64,000 nucleotides of DNA from Desulfoscipio gibsoniae DSM 7213 (GTDB taxonomy: Bacteria > Bacillota > Desulfotomaculia > Desulfotomaculales > Desulfallaceae). Of the stretch, positions 9,106-17,717 are shown one piece after another (positions within the stretch are counted from its first letter, which is position 1; the number at the start of each line of letters is the position of its first letter). The DNA lies in the NCBI RefSeq assembly GCF_000233715.2, contig NC_021184.1, positions 3,248,001 through 3,312,000 on the forward strand, in the 5' to 3' direction. The translations under genes and the position numbers were made by a program. The notes below the pieces were generated by a model that was given only the letters and a program-made list of their open reading frames with translations, made no database searches and was not told the DNA's origin.

Positions 9106-9963
9106 ATGAATTACATTGAAATAGTCAATGATGCCATTCAATATATCGAATCTAATCTGCACCGGAACCTGAGCCTGGAAGAATTGGCGTCCCGGTATTA
9201 CATTTCTCCCACGCATTTCTTTCGCATCTTCCGAGCAGTAACCAATCAGACGGTTAAATCATATATTCTGAGGCGAAAGCTTTCCGAAGCTGCCATTGCA
9301 TTGAGAAAAACAGACCACAATGTGGTGAACATTGCTTTCCAGTATGGTTTTAATTCTCATGAACAGTTCACCCGGGGCTTTCTAAAAGTATTTCATGTTA
9401 CCCCAAGTCGTTACAGGAAGGAGAATACTTCTGTTTCTTTAATAAAAAGGATGGATATCATTGAACGGGATTTCAAAAATAAAAATAATGTTATTATCGT
9501 TGATCACTACTACCGGAAACTTAAAGAAATAAAACTGCTGGGAGAGGAAGTCCTTATTCATTATTCAGAAAACCCATGCGAAATGGAAGAACTGAACCGC
9601 AAGGTCTTCTATTTTACGGAGAAATATATTTACCAGGGCACAGCCCGGCGATTATTTAGCATCACCCGCAGTGACGGCAACGATCCGTCACGCAAATTTA
9701 GTTTCTACGGTATAGCCGCAGAGGAGTATTTCGGTGACCGGTCCGGGTTGGTGGAAAGAAGTATTCCCGCATCCAAATACGCTATATTCAAGTATCCGGG
9801 AACCATGGGATTAATATTTCGCACGGTATTTAAAGATTTGGATAAATGGCTAAGTGTATCCGGACTTAAATTAAACCACAATGAGAGTATTGAATATTTT
9901 GAATTGTTTACCGAGGATTATAAGCAAACCAGGAAATTTTATTTATATGTACCTGTGCTTTGA
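9106..9963 (+). CDS. AraC-family transcriptional regulator with effector-binding-like domain
   Basis: A 285-aa regulator. Residues 1-107 carry the AraC DNA-binding domain with two helix-turn-helix units: SLEELASRYYISPTHFFRIFR first, and VVNIAFQYGFNSHEQFTRGF with PSRYR second. Residues 120-285 look like the GyrI/Rob-type small-molecule binding domain that follows AraC HTH in this subgroup, though this is by general layout. GAGGGAGTTCATCT precedes the ATG. The next gene downstream, an SDR oxidoreductase 90 bp away on the same strand, is a possible target or partner. Confidence 0.88.
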   Translation: MNYIEIVNDAIQYIESNLHRNLSLEELASRYYISPTHFFRIFRAVTNQTVKSYILRRKLSEAAIALRKTDHNVVNIAFQYGFNSHEQFTRGFLKVFHVTPSRYRKENTSVSLIKRMDIIERDFKNKNNVIIVDHYYRKLKEIKLLGEEVLIHYSENPCEMEELNRKVFYFTEKYIYQGTARRLFSITRSDGNDPSRKFSFYGIAAEEYFGDRSGLVERSIPASKYAIFKYPGTMGLIFRTVFKDLDKWLSVSGLKLNHNESIEYFELFTEDYKQTRKFYLYVPVL

Positions 9964-10053
9964 ATTGATTATGGTAAAAAACCTCAAGATTTTTTTCCCC
10001 ATCTCAGTTATCTTTTAGATATACATAATTCATGGATAGAAAGGGGAGTAACC

Positions 10054-10896
10054 ATGAAGGAATTCAAGGATAAGGTCGCCGTTATCACCGGTGCTGCCAG
10101 CGGCATCGGCCGCGGGTTAGCTGAGCGCTGCGCCCAGGAAGGCATGAAGGTTGTTCTGGCCGACATTGAGGAGCCGGCCTTACTTCAAACCCAAACGGAG
10201 TTGCAAGCTACGGGTGCCAAGGTACTGGCCGTCCGTACTGATGTTGCTAAAGCAAGTGACGTTGAAGCGCTGGCCCGCAAGACGTTGGATACCTTTGGAG
10301 CAACCCATTTGTTATTTAACAATGCCGGGATTGGTACGGGCACCTCAATTTGGAAAAGTACTCTTGCCGATTGGGAATGGATAATCGGCGTAAATCTATG
10401 GGGGGTTATTCATGGGCTGCGTACATTTGTCCCCATTATGCTGGCCCAGGATACCGAGGGTCATATCGTGAACACTGCTTCTATAGCGGGATTGACAACC
10501 GGTCATTCCCCTTACTCTGTCACGAAACATGCAGTGGTAGCACTATCGGAACAACTGTACCATTCGCTGGCGCATCTCAACGCCAAAGTCAAAGCCTCCG
10601 TCCTGTGTCCGGGATTTGTGAAAACGCAAATTATGGACTCGGAGCGTAATCGCCCCGTCGAACTACAAAATAAAACAGCAAGGCCCCTGACTCCGGAAGA
10701 AGAAGCCATGGTACAGTATATCCGCCAAGGCGTGCAGGCAGGAATGTCTCCTCAGCAAGCTGCCGATCACGTCTTCCAAGCTATTAGAGAGGAACGCTTT
10801 TACATTCTCACGCATCCCGAGCTTAAGGCTGCGGTGCATATGCGATTGGAAGATATTATGCAACTACGCAATCCGAGTAATCCCTTCCAATCTTAA
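10054..10896 (+). CDS. Short-chain dehydrogenase/reductase (SDR)
   Basis: A 280-aa classical SDR enzyme. The Rossmann glycine motif TGAASGIGRG lies at residues 12-21, NNAGIG near 89, a catalytic serine in NTASIAG near 142, and YSVTKHA with Tyr and Lys near 155-159. An acidic residue after beta-2 (LADIEEP) suggests NAD preference, as inference. The substrate is not predictable. AAAGGGGAGTAACC gives a clear start. The G+C content is higher than the AraC gene just upstream. Confidence 0.9.
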   Translation: MKEFKDKVAVITGAASGIGRGLAERCAQEGMKVVLADIEEPALLQTQTELQATGAKVLAVRTDVAKASDVEALARKTLDTFGATHLLFNNAGIGTGTSIWKSTLADWEWIIGVNLWGVIHGLRTFVPIMLAQDTEGHIVNTASIAGLTTGHSPYSVTKHAVVALSEQLYHSLAHLNAKVKASVLCPGFVKTQIMDSERNRPVELQNKTARPLTPEEEAMVQYIRQGVQAGMSPQQAADHVFQAIREERFYILTHPELKAAVHMRLEDIMQLRNPSNPFQS

Positions 10897-11080
10897 AATG
10901 ATAGGATAGCGTAGGAGTGAAAACTAATCCAGTATTGTTTTCGTCTTTTTGATTAAGGGTATTATGCACTCCCTGGTTTAAAAAGTATAAGATTATATCA
11001 GGGTCGACTATACTTCTATTCAAACAGCGTAAATGTGATAATAAAGGCAAATAATTAAAATGGCTCTAATAAAAGCCCTA

Positions 11081-11680
11081 TTACTCAGGATTAGTTAATC
11101 CTTCTGCAATATAATCGATAATTACGTCCATGATTTTAAGAAACAAATCTTTACCTAACTCCTCTTTATGTAACCGAAGCAGCAAAATGGCATGAAGGAC
11201 CCCATTAATCACTTCCGGGTCTGCTTCTCTCAGCACACCGCGCTGAATTAAGGTTTGAACAAAAGTAATTCCCTTTTGGGCGTTTTCCCGGGCAAAGTCT
11301 TTTACGAGATGCTGCGGTAATTTTCGTTTTATACGTTCAGATTCCCCATCCTGAAACCATTGATGTAAAAGCGGGTTTTCATCGGCCAGTTGAAAAGCCA
11401 TATGTAAAAAGGAAGAGATTAATTCCTTGGGAGGTAGATTCTGTCGCAGATGTCCCCCTATTAAACGACCAGTAACTTCTTCTTGATTTTGTAAAATGAT
11501 ATAAAAAAGCTCTTCTTTGGAGGAGAAAAATTTATAAAAGGAACCCTTGGCAATCCCGCATGCTTGAACAAGGTCATCGATGCTGGTTTTGGCCAGGCCA
11601 TATTGAGTAAAAAGCTCTTTACCTTTGGTTAAGAGGCATTGCCGTATTTGTTCCTTTTCACTTTCAGTAAACTTAGCCAT
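11081..11680 (-). CDS. TetR-family transcriptional regulator
   Basis: A 199-aa repressor. Residues 10-58 form the TetR HTH (GKELFTQYGLAKTSIDDLVQACGIAKGSFYKFFSSKEEL). The C-terminal region is a helical ligand domain. The start is ATG 11680 with AAAGGAG 7 nt upstream; the frame opens from an upstream TTG. It is divergent from an alpha/beta hydrolase gene, and the gap between them holds two TGAC/GTCA palindromes, so it likely controls itself and the hydrolase. Confidence 0.9.
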   Translation of the reverse strand: MAKFTESEKEQIRQCLLTKGKELFTQYGLAKTSIDDLVQACGIAKGSFYKFFSSKEELFYIILQNQEEVTGRLIGGHLRQNLPPKELISSFLHMAFQLADENPLLHQWFQDGESERIKRKLPQHLVKDFARENAQKGITFVQTLIQRGVLREADPEVINGVLHAILLLRLHKEELGKDLFLKIMDVIIDYIAEGLTNPE

Positions 11681-11718
11681 TCCCAAACTCCTTTGGATTA
11701 ATTTTAGTGAATATATAT

Positions 11719-11842
11719 TGACATATAGTCACCAAGGTTTTAAAATATATCATATCAGTTTATAAATAAATGTAAAGGCTGCTTTTCGATTCAGCAGCCT
11801 TTTCTTAAAAACTTTTTATGACTATACATTATAATTTAGTCA
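11719..11842. promoter_or_regulatory. Candidate TetR operators between divergent genes
   Basis: Two dyads share TGAC half-sites. TGACATATAGTCA at 11719-11731 is an interrupted palindrome, and TGACTA ... TAGTCA at 11819-11842 is a longer one. They lie in front of the TetR and hydrolase genes respectively. Between them is an AAAGGCTGC/GCAGCCTTT hairpin at 11774-11802 that resembles a bidirectional terminator. Confidence 0.5.
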
Positions 11843-11907
11843 TATAGTTAACTCATTGGCGCTGATTAAAGCAATAAATGAATAATATCACGAGGAGTGA
11901 TTAAACT

Positions 11908-12702
11908 ATGCCTTTGGCCAAAATCAACAGTATCAAACTCCATTATGAAATCCGTGGTACAGGACCCCGCGTCCTCTTTATCCACGGTATAGGTGCCGAC
12001 CTGAAGCACCCCATGAGTATCTTCAACTCCCCTCTCCCGCAATATTTCACCGTACTTGCTTTTGACCCCCGCGGGCTCGGGGAGTCGGACAGCCCTACAG
12101 TATCCTGCAGTATTGCCGACCTTGCCGATGATGCCACCGGTCTGGCGGAAGCTGTCGGCTGGGACCGTTACCATGTCTTTGGCGCCTCGATGGGGGGAAT
12201 GGTGGCTCAGGAACTGGCTCTCCGTCATCCCTCCGCGGTGGATCGGCTTGTCCTGGGCGTCACCAATGGGGGAGGCGCCAACTCCGGTCCCCGGGTGGTA
12301 GATAAACTGAACGAAATGTCCGCCACTGAGAAGTTAAAAATGTCTGACATCAGGAAAGATGAGGCATGGGCCACCGCCAACCCTGAAATGGTTAGCCGTA
12401 CCGAGGAACAGTCAAGGGCTGCCAGAGAAGCATTGCATGCCAACCCGGCACTCCTCCGAGGTTTTAACAACCAGGTAAATGCCGTGTTGAAACACGATAC
12501 CTTTGACCACCTGCACCGGATTAAAGCTCCCACCCTCGTTTTCGGCGGGCGTTATGACGGCAGTTGCCCACCGGATATAACCCGGGCCATGGCCAATCAG
12601 ATTCCGGGCACACGCTACGAACTTTTGGAATCCGGACATGCCGATTGGTTCTTTGACCCGACTGCTTGGAAAATGATAACTGATTTTTTATTAATAACAT
12701 AG
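11908..12702 (+). CDS. Alpha/beta hydrolase
   Basis: A 264-aa alpha/beta-hydrolase fold protein of the pimeloyl-ester carboxylesterase-like group. LFIHGIG (oxyanion HG) lies near residue 25, the nucleophile elbow GASMGGM near 94-100 with Ser as nucleophile, GGRYDGSCPP carries the likely acid residue near 213, and SGHADWFF supplies the catalytic His near 244. GAGGAGTG precedes the ATG. Transcribed divergently from a TetR gene. The 3' end lies about 10 bp from the right end of a TnpB-type element. Confidence 0.88.
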   Translation: MPLAKINSIKLHYEIRGTGPRVLFIHGIGADLKHPMSIFNSPLPQYFTVLAFDPRGLGESDSPTVSCSIADLADDATGLAEAVGWDRYHVFGASMGGMVAQELALRHPSAVDRLVLGVTNGGGANSGPRVVDKLNEMSATEKLKMSDIRKDEAWATANPEMVSRTEEQSRAAREALHANPALLRGFNNQVNAVLKHDTFDHLHRIKAPTLVFGGRYDGSCPPDITRAMANQIPGTRYELLESGHADWFFDPTAWKMITDFLLIT

Positions 12703-12707
12703 AAGGT

Positions 12708-12865
12708 TTGTGACCTCCTCCCCTCACTAAAGTGAGGGCATCCAAGTTAACCTAAGATAGTCAACTTAGAGCCGAGAGCTTTTTTCAGCATCTCAGAGAT
12801 TTCCGTATTGCTACGGCACATACCTTTCGATATGGCCCGGCCACAAGAGGCAATAACTTTTAGGT
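12708..12865 (-). ncRNA. Candidate omega RNA / right end of second TnpB element
   Basis: Downstream of the minus-strand tnpB remnant the sequence ends with a CCCTCACT/AGTGAGGG hairpin at 12721-12738 and then GGAGGTCAC at the boundary, as in IS605-type right ends. Any guide would read on into the 3' end of the alpha/beta hydrolase gene. Layout-based inference; no covariance check possible here. Confidence 0.45.
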
Positions 12866-13312
12866 TTAGCCAACCTTCTTATAGGCCACATACCACTGAC
12901 CACTTAGGGTACGGCTATATATCTTCTTCTTGCGATAGTCCCTGTAGTTCACCTTCGGCCTATAGAAGCTGGTTAATAAGTTATTCAGCAGGTTGATTGC
13001 GGCGTTATCGTCCCTACCTAGCACCATAGTGCATTTTGGGCATTTGTAGGTGCGTATCGTGGGCTTGAGTTTCTGCCGGTTGCCGCAATTAGAGCACGTC
13101 TGGGTGCTATACCGTTCGTCGGCTTTGTGAGTATACTTACCGCGGCTTTCTGTCTTATAGCCGAGGTAGCCGAGGAACTTCTTATGGGGCCAGTTATTCT
13201 GTACGGCACGGTTGATACGTTGGTTGCCTTTACCTTTGGCCGGGTCGCTTGATACCATCCCCAGTTTGTTGGGACTACCAACGGAAATAATGTAGCTTAC
13301 AGTACATCGGTA
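12866..13312 (-). pseudogene. 5'-truncated tnpB (IS605/IS1341 type)
   Basis: The open frame from 13312 gives about 149 residues of TnpB C-terminus: a GSPNKLGMVSSDP stretch, the region RINRAVQNNW, then the zinc ribbon CSNCG ... CPKC and GRDDNAAINLL with the last RuvC-like aspartate. A tail of about 40 residues follows. The N-terminal two thirds of TnpB and any tnpA are absent, so this is a remnant. It lies between the hydrolase and a GNAT gene. Confidence 0.8.
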
Positions 13313-13441
13313 TCACCCCTTAAAAATAAAAACTCCGCATATCTACGGAGATTCATAATTTTAAATTATTACAGTAAGGTTGAAATACGACTGGCAATTA
13401 TAATATGGTAAAATCTAATCAAAATGTTGGAGGAGATAACT

Positions 13442-13933
13442 TTGAATATAAGAATTGCTATTGAAAACGATCTTCCAGCTATCGTCGATATTTACAATTC
13501 CACAGTTCCTTCTAAAATGGTTACAGCTGACACTACCCCGGTAACAGTTGAGAGTAGATTAACTTGGTTTCGTGAACATGATCCAAACAATCGTCCTATC
13601 TGGGTTGTAGAGGACGGGTGCATTATCATGGGTTGGTTAAGTTTTTCTTCTTTTTATAACAGGCCAGCCTATAATTTTACCACTGAAATTAGTATTTATA
13701 TTGCTGAAGATTACCGAAGAAAGGGTATAGGTAAGAAATTACTGTCTAAGGCAATTCAAGATTCTCCAGAGTTGGGAATTAAAACCATTCTAGGATTTGT
13801 CTTTGGGCACAATGAACCAAGTCTACAATTATTATTGAAATATAATTTTCAACGTTGGGGTTTTTTACCCAACGTAGCTGTTCTTGATGGTATAGAAAGG
13901 GATTTAGTTATTCTTGGCCTTCGAGTTGTATAA
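13442..13933 (+). CDS. GNAT N-acetyltransferase, phosphinothricin-acetyltransferase-like
   Basis: 163 aa. It begins with [19 protein letters not shown] and shows the PAT-like features [14 protein letters not shown] and the acetyl-CoA loop [11 protein letters not shown] near residue 98-108, then [14 protein letters not shown]. The start is TTG 13442: the GGAGGAG ribosome site lies inside the longer open frame from ATG 13424, which excludes that ATG. The 3' end overlaps the convergent acetyltransferase gene by 30 bp. Likely detoxification of an amine substrate. Confidence 0.85.
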   Translation: MNIRIAIENDLPAIVDIYNSTVPSKMVTADTTPVTVESRLTWFREHDPNNRPIWVVEDGCIIMGWLSFSSFYNRPAYNFTTEISIYIAEDYRRKGIGKKLLSKAIQDSPELGIKTILGFVFGHNEPSLQLLLKYNFQRWGFLPNVAVLDGIERDLVILGLRVV

Positions 13934-14395
13934 TTTACACTTTTTAGCTACCACGTCATACGCAGGCTGTGATTTAGCTTTTTTCCTGGCCAGCGTGATA
14001 AATACGGTACCGATACCTTTACGGCGGAATTTTTTATCAACAAACATTGCATTGATTAAGAGGCTGTTATCAACCCTGGAATTATAAAACTCTTTGAATT
14101 GTTCCAACCTTTCCCCGGGGAGAAAGGATTTCATTTCATCATCTATTCTGTGATGTATGGAAGAGTACGACTGTATCATCCCAACAATTTTCTGATTATA
14201 CTCTGCAACGTTAATATCTTTGTATGAGTTATACCTTTTCTCATCCTGCAAACCATGGGCTAACAGTTGCGTGACCGTCATACCGGGCATAATGTCTTTA
14301 AATAGATACTCAAGTACACCCTCAGAGGCATAATTGATGTACTCAGCCAACAGCGGACAATCATTTTTTTGGGCATCCCGGTAATGAATATTCAC
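13904..14395 (-). CDS. GNAT N-acetyltransferase, C-terminally shortened
   Basis: 163 aa from GTG 14395, which has GAGGAGG 6 nt upstream. The N-terminus ([20 protein letters not shown]) and the CoA-binding loop [20 protein letters not shown] are typical of GNAT. The usual C-terminal strand that follows (KLYKSLGF-like) is replaced by a short polar end [10 protein letters not shown]. The last 30 bp overlap the convergent gene, so the 3' end may have been lost when that gene was placed here. Activity is uncertain. Confidence 0.72.
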   Translation of the reverse strand: MNIHYRDAQKNDCPLLAEYINYASEGVLEYLFKDIMPGMTVTQLLAHGLQDEKRYNSYKDINVAEYNQKIVGMIQSYSSIHHRIDDEMKSFLPGERLEQFKEFYNSRVDNSLLINAMFVDKKFRRKGIGTVFITLARKKAKSQPAYDVVAKKCKLYNSKAKNN

Positions 14396-14806
14396 AGAAA
14401 CCCTCCTCGTGTTAATGATTTTCATAAATTTTAACAGCAAAAGGATTACCTATCAAGAGAGATACTGTCGCATTACAAAGATTAAGCGCAACAAAAGCTA
14501 CATCCAAACAGATTCGTGTGAATAAGCGCATTGTTTCCGCAGGAAACAGGCGCTTATTCACACCATTACTCTATGCCCCTACCCTATAAAATAACAAAAG
14601 TATTCCTAAACCTAGTGCTGCCCCCCGTAAATACATTTATAAGTTTTTAGATCAAATACTGCCAACTAAGTAAAACTTGGCTTGCGCCAAGTCGCTGACA
14701 CTGGCACGCAGATCTACTATGAAAAAAAATAGTATTGTAGACTGCATTTAGCCATGATAAGATCAAGCCATCAATAAGCAAAAAATATGATATGGAGGAT
14801 TCACGA
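14396..14806. other. Intergenic region with a long palindromic hairpin
   Basis: Holds the promoters of two divergent acetyltransferase genes and a 48-nt hairpin at 14516-14563. No other open frame with a ribosome site seen. Confidence 0.5.
14516..14563. repeat. Long nested palindrome
   Basis: Outer arms GTGTGAATAAGCGC and its complement (14 bp, perfect) enclose inner arms TGTTTCC and GGAAACA around a GCA loop. No T run follows closely. It lies upstream of genes on both sides, so it is not a simple terminator; a regulator site or transposon relic is possible. Confidence 0.75.
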
Positions 14807-15238
14807 ATGGAAATCAGACATGCAACACCAGAAGATTTCGACCTAGCTTTCGATTACATCGAAAAATTATGGACGTACAACACGTACGATAAATCAGTGA
14901 TTAAAAAAGTATACAAAGAAGTGCTGGATAATGAGAATGATTTCGCTTTTTTCCTTTTTGATGAGGGTAAGCCGGTGGGCTTCTGCCATGGAACCTTTTT
15001 CAATACATTCTGGCTTTCTGGTCAAACCTGTTATGTTTCCAGCATTATAACCAATCAAGAAGTACGGAAAAAGGGATATGGCCGAAAGCTAATGGACTAC
15101 GCTAAGGAATTAGCAGAAGCTAGGAATTGTAATGCCATTGTGCTGGATTCTGGAATGCCGAGAGAAGAAGCACATCAGTTCTATGAAATCTATGGATTTA
15201 AAAAGTGTGCGTACTGCTTTGAATTAAAATTACACTAA
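14807..15238 (+). CDS. GNAT N-acetyltransferase
   Basis: 143 aa. Starts MEIRHATPEDFDLAFDYIEKLW. It carries the acetyl-CoA loop EVRKKGYGRKLM near residues 83-93 and ends with the usual HQFYEIYGFKK motif. ATG 14807 is chosen because GGAGG lies 8 nt before it, inside the longer frame that opens at 14792. It resembles the general GNAT family close to small-molecule acetyltransferases. Third acetyltransferase in 2 kb. Confidence 0.88.
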   Translation: MEIRHATPEDFDLAFDYIEKLWTYNTYDKSVIKKVYKEVLDNENDFAFFLFDEGKPVGFCHGTFFNTFWLSGQTCYVSSIITNQEVRKKGYGRKLMDYAKELAEARNCNAIVLDSGMPREEAHQFYEIYGFKKCAYCFELKLH

Positions 15239-15401
15239 TGTATTTTTTAAGGCAATGGATCCATAATCCGCTGCCCTATTTAAATATTTTTATTCTCCTA
15301 ATTAGGATTTAAGAAAAAAGTTTGAGTAGATTTATTTTTAGTCACTATTCTTTCTTGAGAGATCAATATGGATAAAGCAAGGAACAGATTATGTTCAAAA
15401 T

Positions 15402-15431
15402 AAAACGAGGCGGCTGGATACTTAGCCGCCT
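15402..15431 (-). terminator. Terminator of the monooxygenase-like gene
   Basis: On the minus strand AGGCGGCT/AGCCGCCT forms an 8-bp stem with an 8-nt loop, followed by CGTTTTATTTT. Confidence 0.75.
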
Positions 15432-15499
15432 TCAATATTCTCCGATGACCACTATACGGTTGTACGGATTTTTACGATGGATTGCAATTAAAAGCCATA

Positions 15500-15790
15500 T
15501 TAGGCCACGCTGTAGATTTTCACATCGGGCTCGGCGCTCCACAGAGGCTTGAGGCCCACAAAAACATCGTTCTGGAACATTTCGCTGGTCAGGTATGACT
15601 GCGCGTGTTCAACGCTGTCAAAACCGTGTAAAACCTGAACATCTTCCTCACGGATCAGAAGGTCTTTCGTCAGAGCGCCTTCGATGGTCTCAAGGAAGGG
15701 CTCGCGATAATCGGTGTAGACCTTTGCTGCCGCAGGACGATTGGCGGCTTCGATTTTCATAGTGATTTCCAGATAAGCATTGATTTTCAT
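15500..15790 (-). CDS. Antibiotic biosynthesis monooxygenase-like small protein
   Basis: 96 aa, resembling the dimeric alpha+beta barrel (ABM) family: KINAYLEITMKIEA strand, a VYTDYREPFLETIEGAL helix, then VQVLHGFDSVEHAQSYLTSEMF. GGAGGAAATA stands before two adjacent ATGs (15793, 15790). It diverges from an HxlR-type regulator, with a perfect palindrome between them, so expression is probably controlled by that regulator. The exact activity, whether monooxygenase or stress-related, is not known. Confidence 0.68.
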   Translation of the reverse strand: MKINAYLEITMKIEAANRPAAAKVYTDYREPFLETIEGALTKDLLIREEDVQVLHGFDSVEHAQSYLTSEMFQNDVFVGLKPLWSAEPDVKIYSVA

Positions 15791-15882
15791 CATTATTTCC
15801 TCCTGAATTGATTTTGTAAGGCTCATATTGTTGAGCTTGCTTTAATTATAGTTATAGGACTTGTGAAAAGGAATATATCAGC

Positions 15883-15907
15883 AAATTTGTGAGTAACTCA
15901 CAAATTT
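15883..15907. promoter_or_regulatory. Perfect 25-bp palindrome, likely HxlR operator
   Basis: Arms AAATTTGTGAGT and ACTCACAAATTT flank one central A. It lies between the divergent monooxygenase-like and HxlR genes, about 93 bp and 62 bp from their starts. HxlR-family regulators typically bind such dyads in divergent promoters. Confidence 0.75.
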
Positions 15908-15968
15908 CATAGTTACTTGTGTTTGTATAGCATGCCTTTTATAATTACGATACAGGAGGCTGGACAGA

Positions 15969-16355
15969 ATGTATAAACCCAAGTTAGAAAAGGATATTCG
16001 CTGCCCACTGGAATATGGCTTGGACATTTTCGGAGGAAAATGGAAGTCACGGATCATCTGTGTTTTGGCGGAAAAAGAAATCTTGCGCTATAGCTCCCTG
16101 CGCAAGGAAATGACAAATATTACAGACGCAGTTTTGGCAACGACTTTGAAAGAGTTAATTGCAGACGGAATCGTTCAAAGGCAACAGTTCAATGAAATCC
16201 CGCCGAGAGTGGAATATTACCTGACGGGCAAGGGAAAATCCGTTGTACCCATATTGCAAAGTATTTGCAGATGGTCAGGCGCATACCACATGGAGGACAA
16301 TGAGCATGTCCTTTCGCAATGCCAAAAATGCGATTACAATGTCAAAGCGGAGTGA
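15969..16355 (+). CDS. HxlR-family winged-helix regulator
   Basis: 128 aa. The HxlR pattern is clear: CPLEYGLDIFGGKWKSRIICVL, RYSSLRKEM, then LKELIADGIVQRQQFNEIPPRVEYYLTGKG. A Cys near residue 13 is the position often used for redox or electrophile sensing in this family. The C-terminal tail has CQKC. GGAGGCTGGACAG precedes the ATG. It probably acts on the divergent monooxygenase-like gene and on itself. Confidence 0.92.
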   Translation: MYKPKLEKDIRCPLEYGLDIFGGKWKSRIICVLAEKEILRYSSLRKEMTNITDAVLATTLKELIADGIVQRQQFNEIPPRVEYYLTGKGKSVVPILQSICRWSGAYHMEDNEHVLSQCQKCDYNVKAE

Positions 16356-16388
16356 TTTTGGGAACCGATGATGGGGAGATAGTTACTA

Positions 16389-16679
16389 ATGAAAGTTGGA
16401 ATTATCAGATGTATGCAGACTGAGGATTACTGCCCGGGAACAGGGGACTTCAAGGCAATTCAAGAACGGACGGGAGCCTTTGCAGGAATTGAAGAAAAGA
16501 TAGAAATAATAGGATTTTCCAATTGCGGTGGCTGCCCTGCCAAAAATCTGTCCAATTTAATTTTTGTTACCGGGTCACCATTTTACATGCGCTTTGTATT
16601 TTATGGATACGGTCAGGAGTGGCATTATCAACATAAAGATTTGATATCCATTATTAAATCTTTAATAATATTTTCCTGA
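16389..16679 (+). pseudogene. CGGC-domain protein, 3'-truncated
   Basis: Residues 1-55 match the CGGC-domain family of presumed metal-binding proteins: VGIIRCMQTEDYCPGTGDFKAI, then IIGFSNCGGCPAKN. After about codon 55 (position 16552) the normal continuation is lost and the frame runs through unrelated sequence that overlaps a minus-strand gene. A deletion or recombination joint lies close to 16552. A short protein could still be made but is unlikely to fold as the family does. Confidence 0.7.
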
Positions 16680-16834
16680 TAACCGCATTTTCTGGTTTTC
16701 TTTATTCTTTCTATTAAAGGGGTAATACTTAAATCATCTACCGTTTTTAACTTGTTCATTCTTTTAGGACTAATCATAACGCTAGATATGCATTTTTCAT
16801 AATCCAAAACGTCATAGTGCCACGGTTTTAGCAC
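16628..16834 (-). CDS. Small unknown protein downstream of DUF2397 fragment
   Basis: 68 aa from GTG 16834, with AAAGG 9 nt upstream inside the end of the preceding gene. Composition is protein-like (KPWHYDVLDYEKCISSVMISPKRM, then ITPLIERIKKTRKCGY). It follows the DUF2397-type gene by a few bases and may be a fragment of the next gene of that system. No family recognised. Confidence 0.45.
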   Translation of the reverse strand: MLKPWHYDVLDYEKCISSVMISPKRMNKLKTVDDLSITPLIERIKKTRKCGYQENIIKDLIMDIKSLC

Positions 16835-16838
16835 ATCT

Positions 16839-17717
16839 TTATACCTTTTGATTAACCTTACTAAAATTTGAATGCCTTAATATTTCCCACTGCTGCAGAT
16901 AATCGTTAATCAAATCATCCTTGTCAGGCTGTACAGCACGGGGTGTTTTCAGATAGTAATCTGCCAACTTTTCCGCAACAGCAGAAATAAACCACTTGGG
17001 TATACCGGAAAGCATGTCTTCTATACGAAACGTAGTCCGCTGTAGTGCCAGCATGAAATTTCTTAAATATTGAACCAGCTCGTTTTTTTTCTTTAGGTAC
17101 TCTGAGCCGGTATAATTTTGTTCAATATTTTCGCTTTCCAAATAGTCGTCAATATGTGCGATATAATCTGTAGCATTTTCTGTTAGTTTTTTAAAGTTAT
17201 CTTGCAATTCGGACCAAACACCAAATAAATCACTATTGGACATGTTTATTGCAGCAAAATTAATCTTACCGTCTTTTTCGGAGCGTTTTAGCAATTTAAC
17301 AAGCGCGGATAATATTTTTTCTATGTAAGTCTTTTCTAAAGAGCCGCCAAAAGTATCGCCCAGCTTCTCTAAGGCAATAACCATCCTTTCAATCTCAACG
17401 GTATAAGGCGTGCACCTATAGCGAAACTGTTTCTTTTTAAAATCTTCAATTTTTGATATATTCCCAACATCCTGGCGGCGCTTTAAATTTCCCCATTGAG
17501 TTAATTGTTCTAAATCCTGGTTTAAAGCTCCCATATTGTAGGTTTTGAATTGAGGTATTTCGCTAAGGTAATCAAAAAGCTCTTCAGGGCTGATAAACTG
17601 TCTTAGCCTTTCGTGTTGCAAATAAAAGTAACGCATAATCGGCCTGTACCGGTCAGTATTTTCTGTAGATAAATACTTTACCTCATCGATTTTTTTCATT
17701 AATTTCTCTATATCCAA
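16839..17717 (-). CDS. DUF2397 (TIGR02677) family protein, truncated; Wadjet type III JetA-like
   Basis: 292 aa. The N-terminus fits DUF2397/TIGR02677: YLSTENTDRYRPIMRYFYLQHERL, then LNQDLEQLTQWGNLKRRQD and KKQFRYRCTPYTVEIERM. Members are usually close to 500 aa and form, with DUF2398, DUF2399 and a large SMC-like ATPase, the type III Wadjet plasmid-defence system (JetABCD). None of those partners is here, and the C-terminal part is missing, so this looks like a relic. The ribosome site and start at 17717 are weak. Confidence 0.68.
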   Translation of the reverse strand: MDIEKLMKKIDEVKYLSTENTDRYRPIMRYFYLQHERLRQFISPEELFDYLSEIPQFKTYNMGALNQDLEQLTQWGNLKRRQDVGNISKIEDFKKKQFRYRCTPYTVEIERMVIALEKLGDTFGGSLEKTYIEKILSALVKLLKRSEKDGKINFAAINMSNSDLFGVWSELQDNFKKLTENATDYIAHIDDYLESENIEQNYTGSEYLKKKNELVQYLRNFMLALQRTTFRIEDMLSGIPKWFISAVAEKLADYYLKTPRAVQPDKDDLINDYLQQWEILRHSNFSKVNQKV

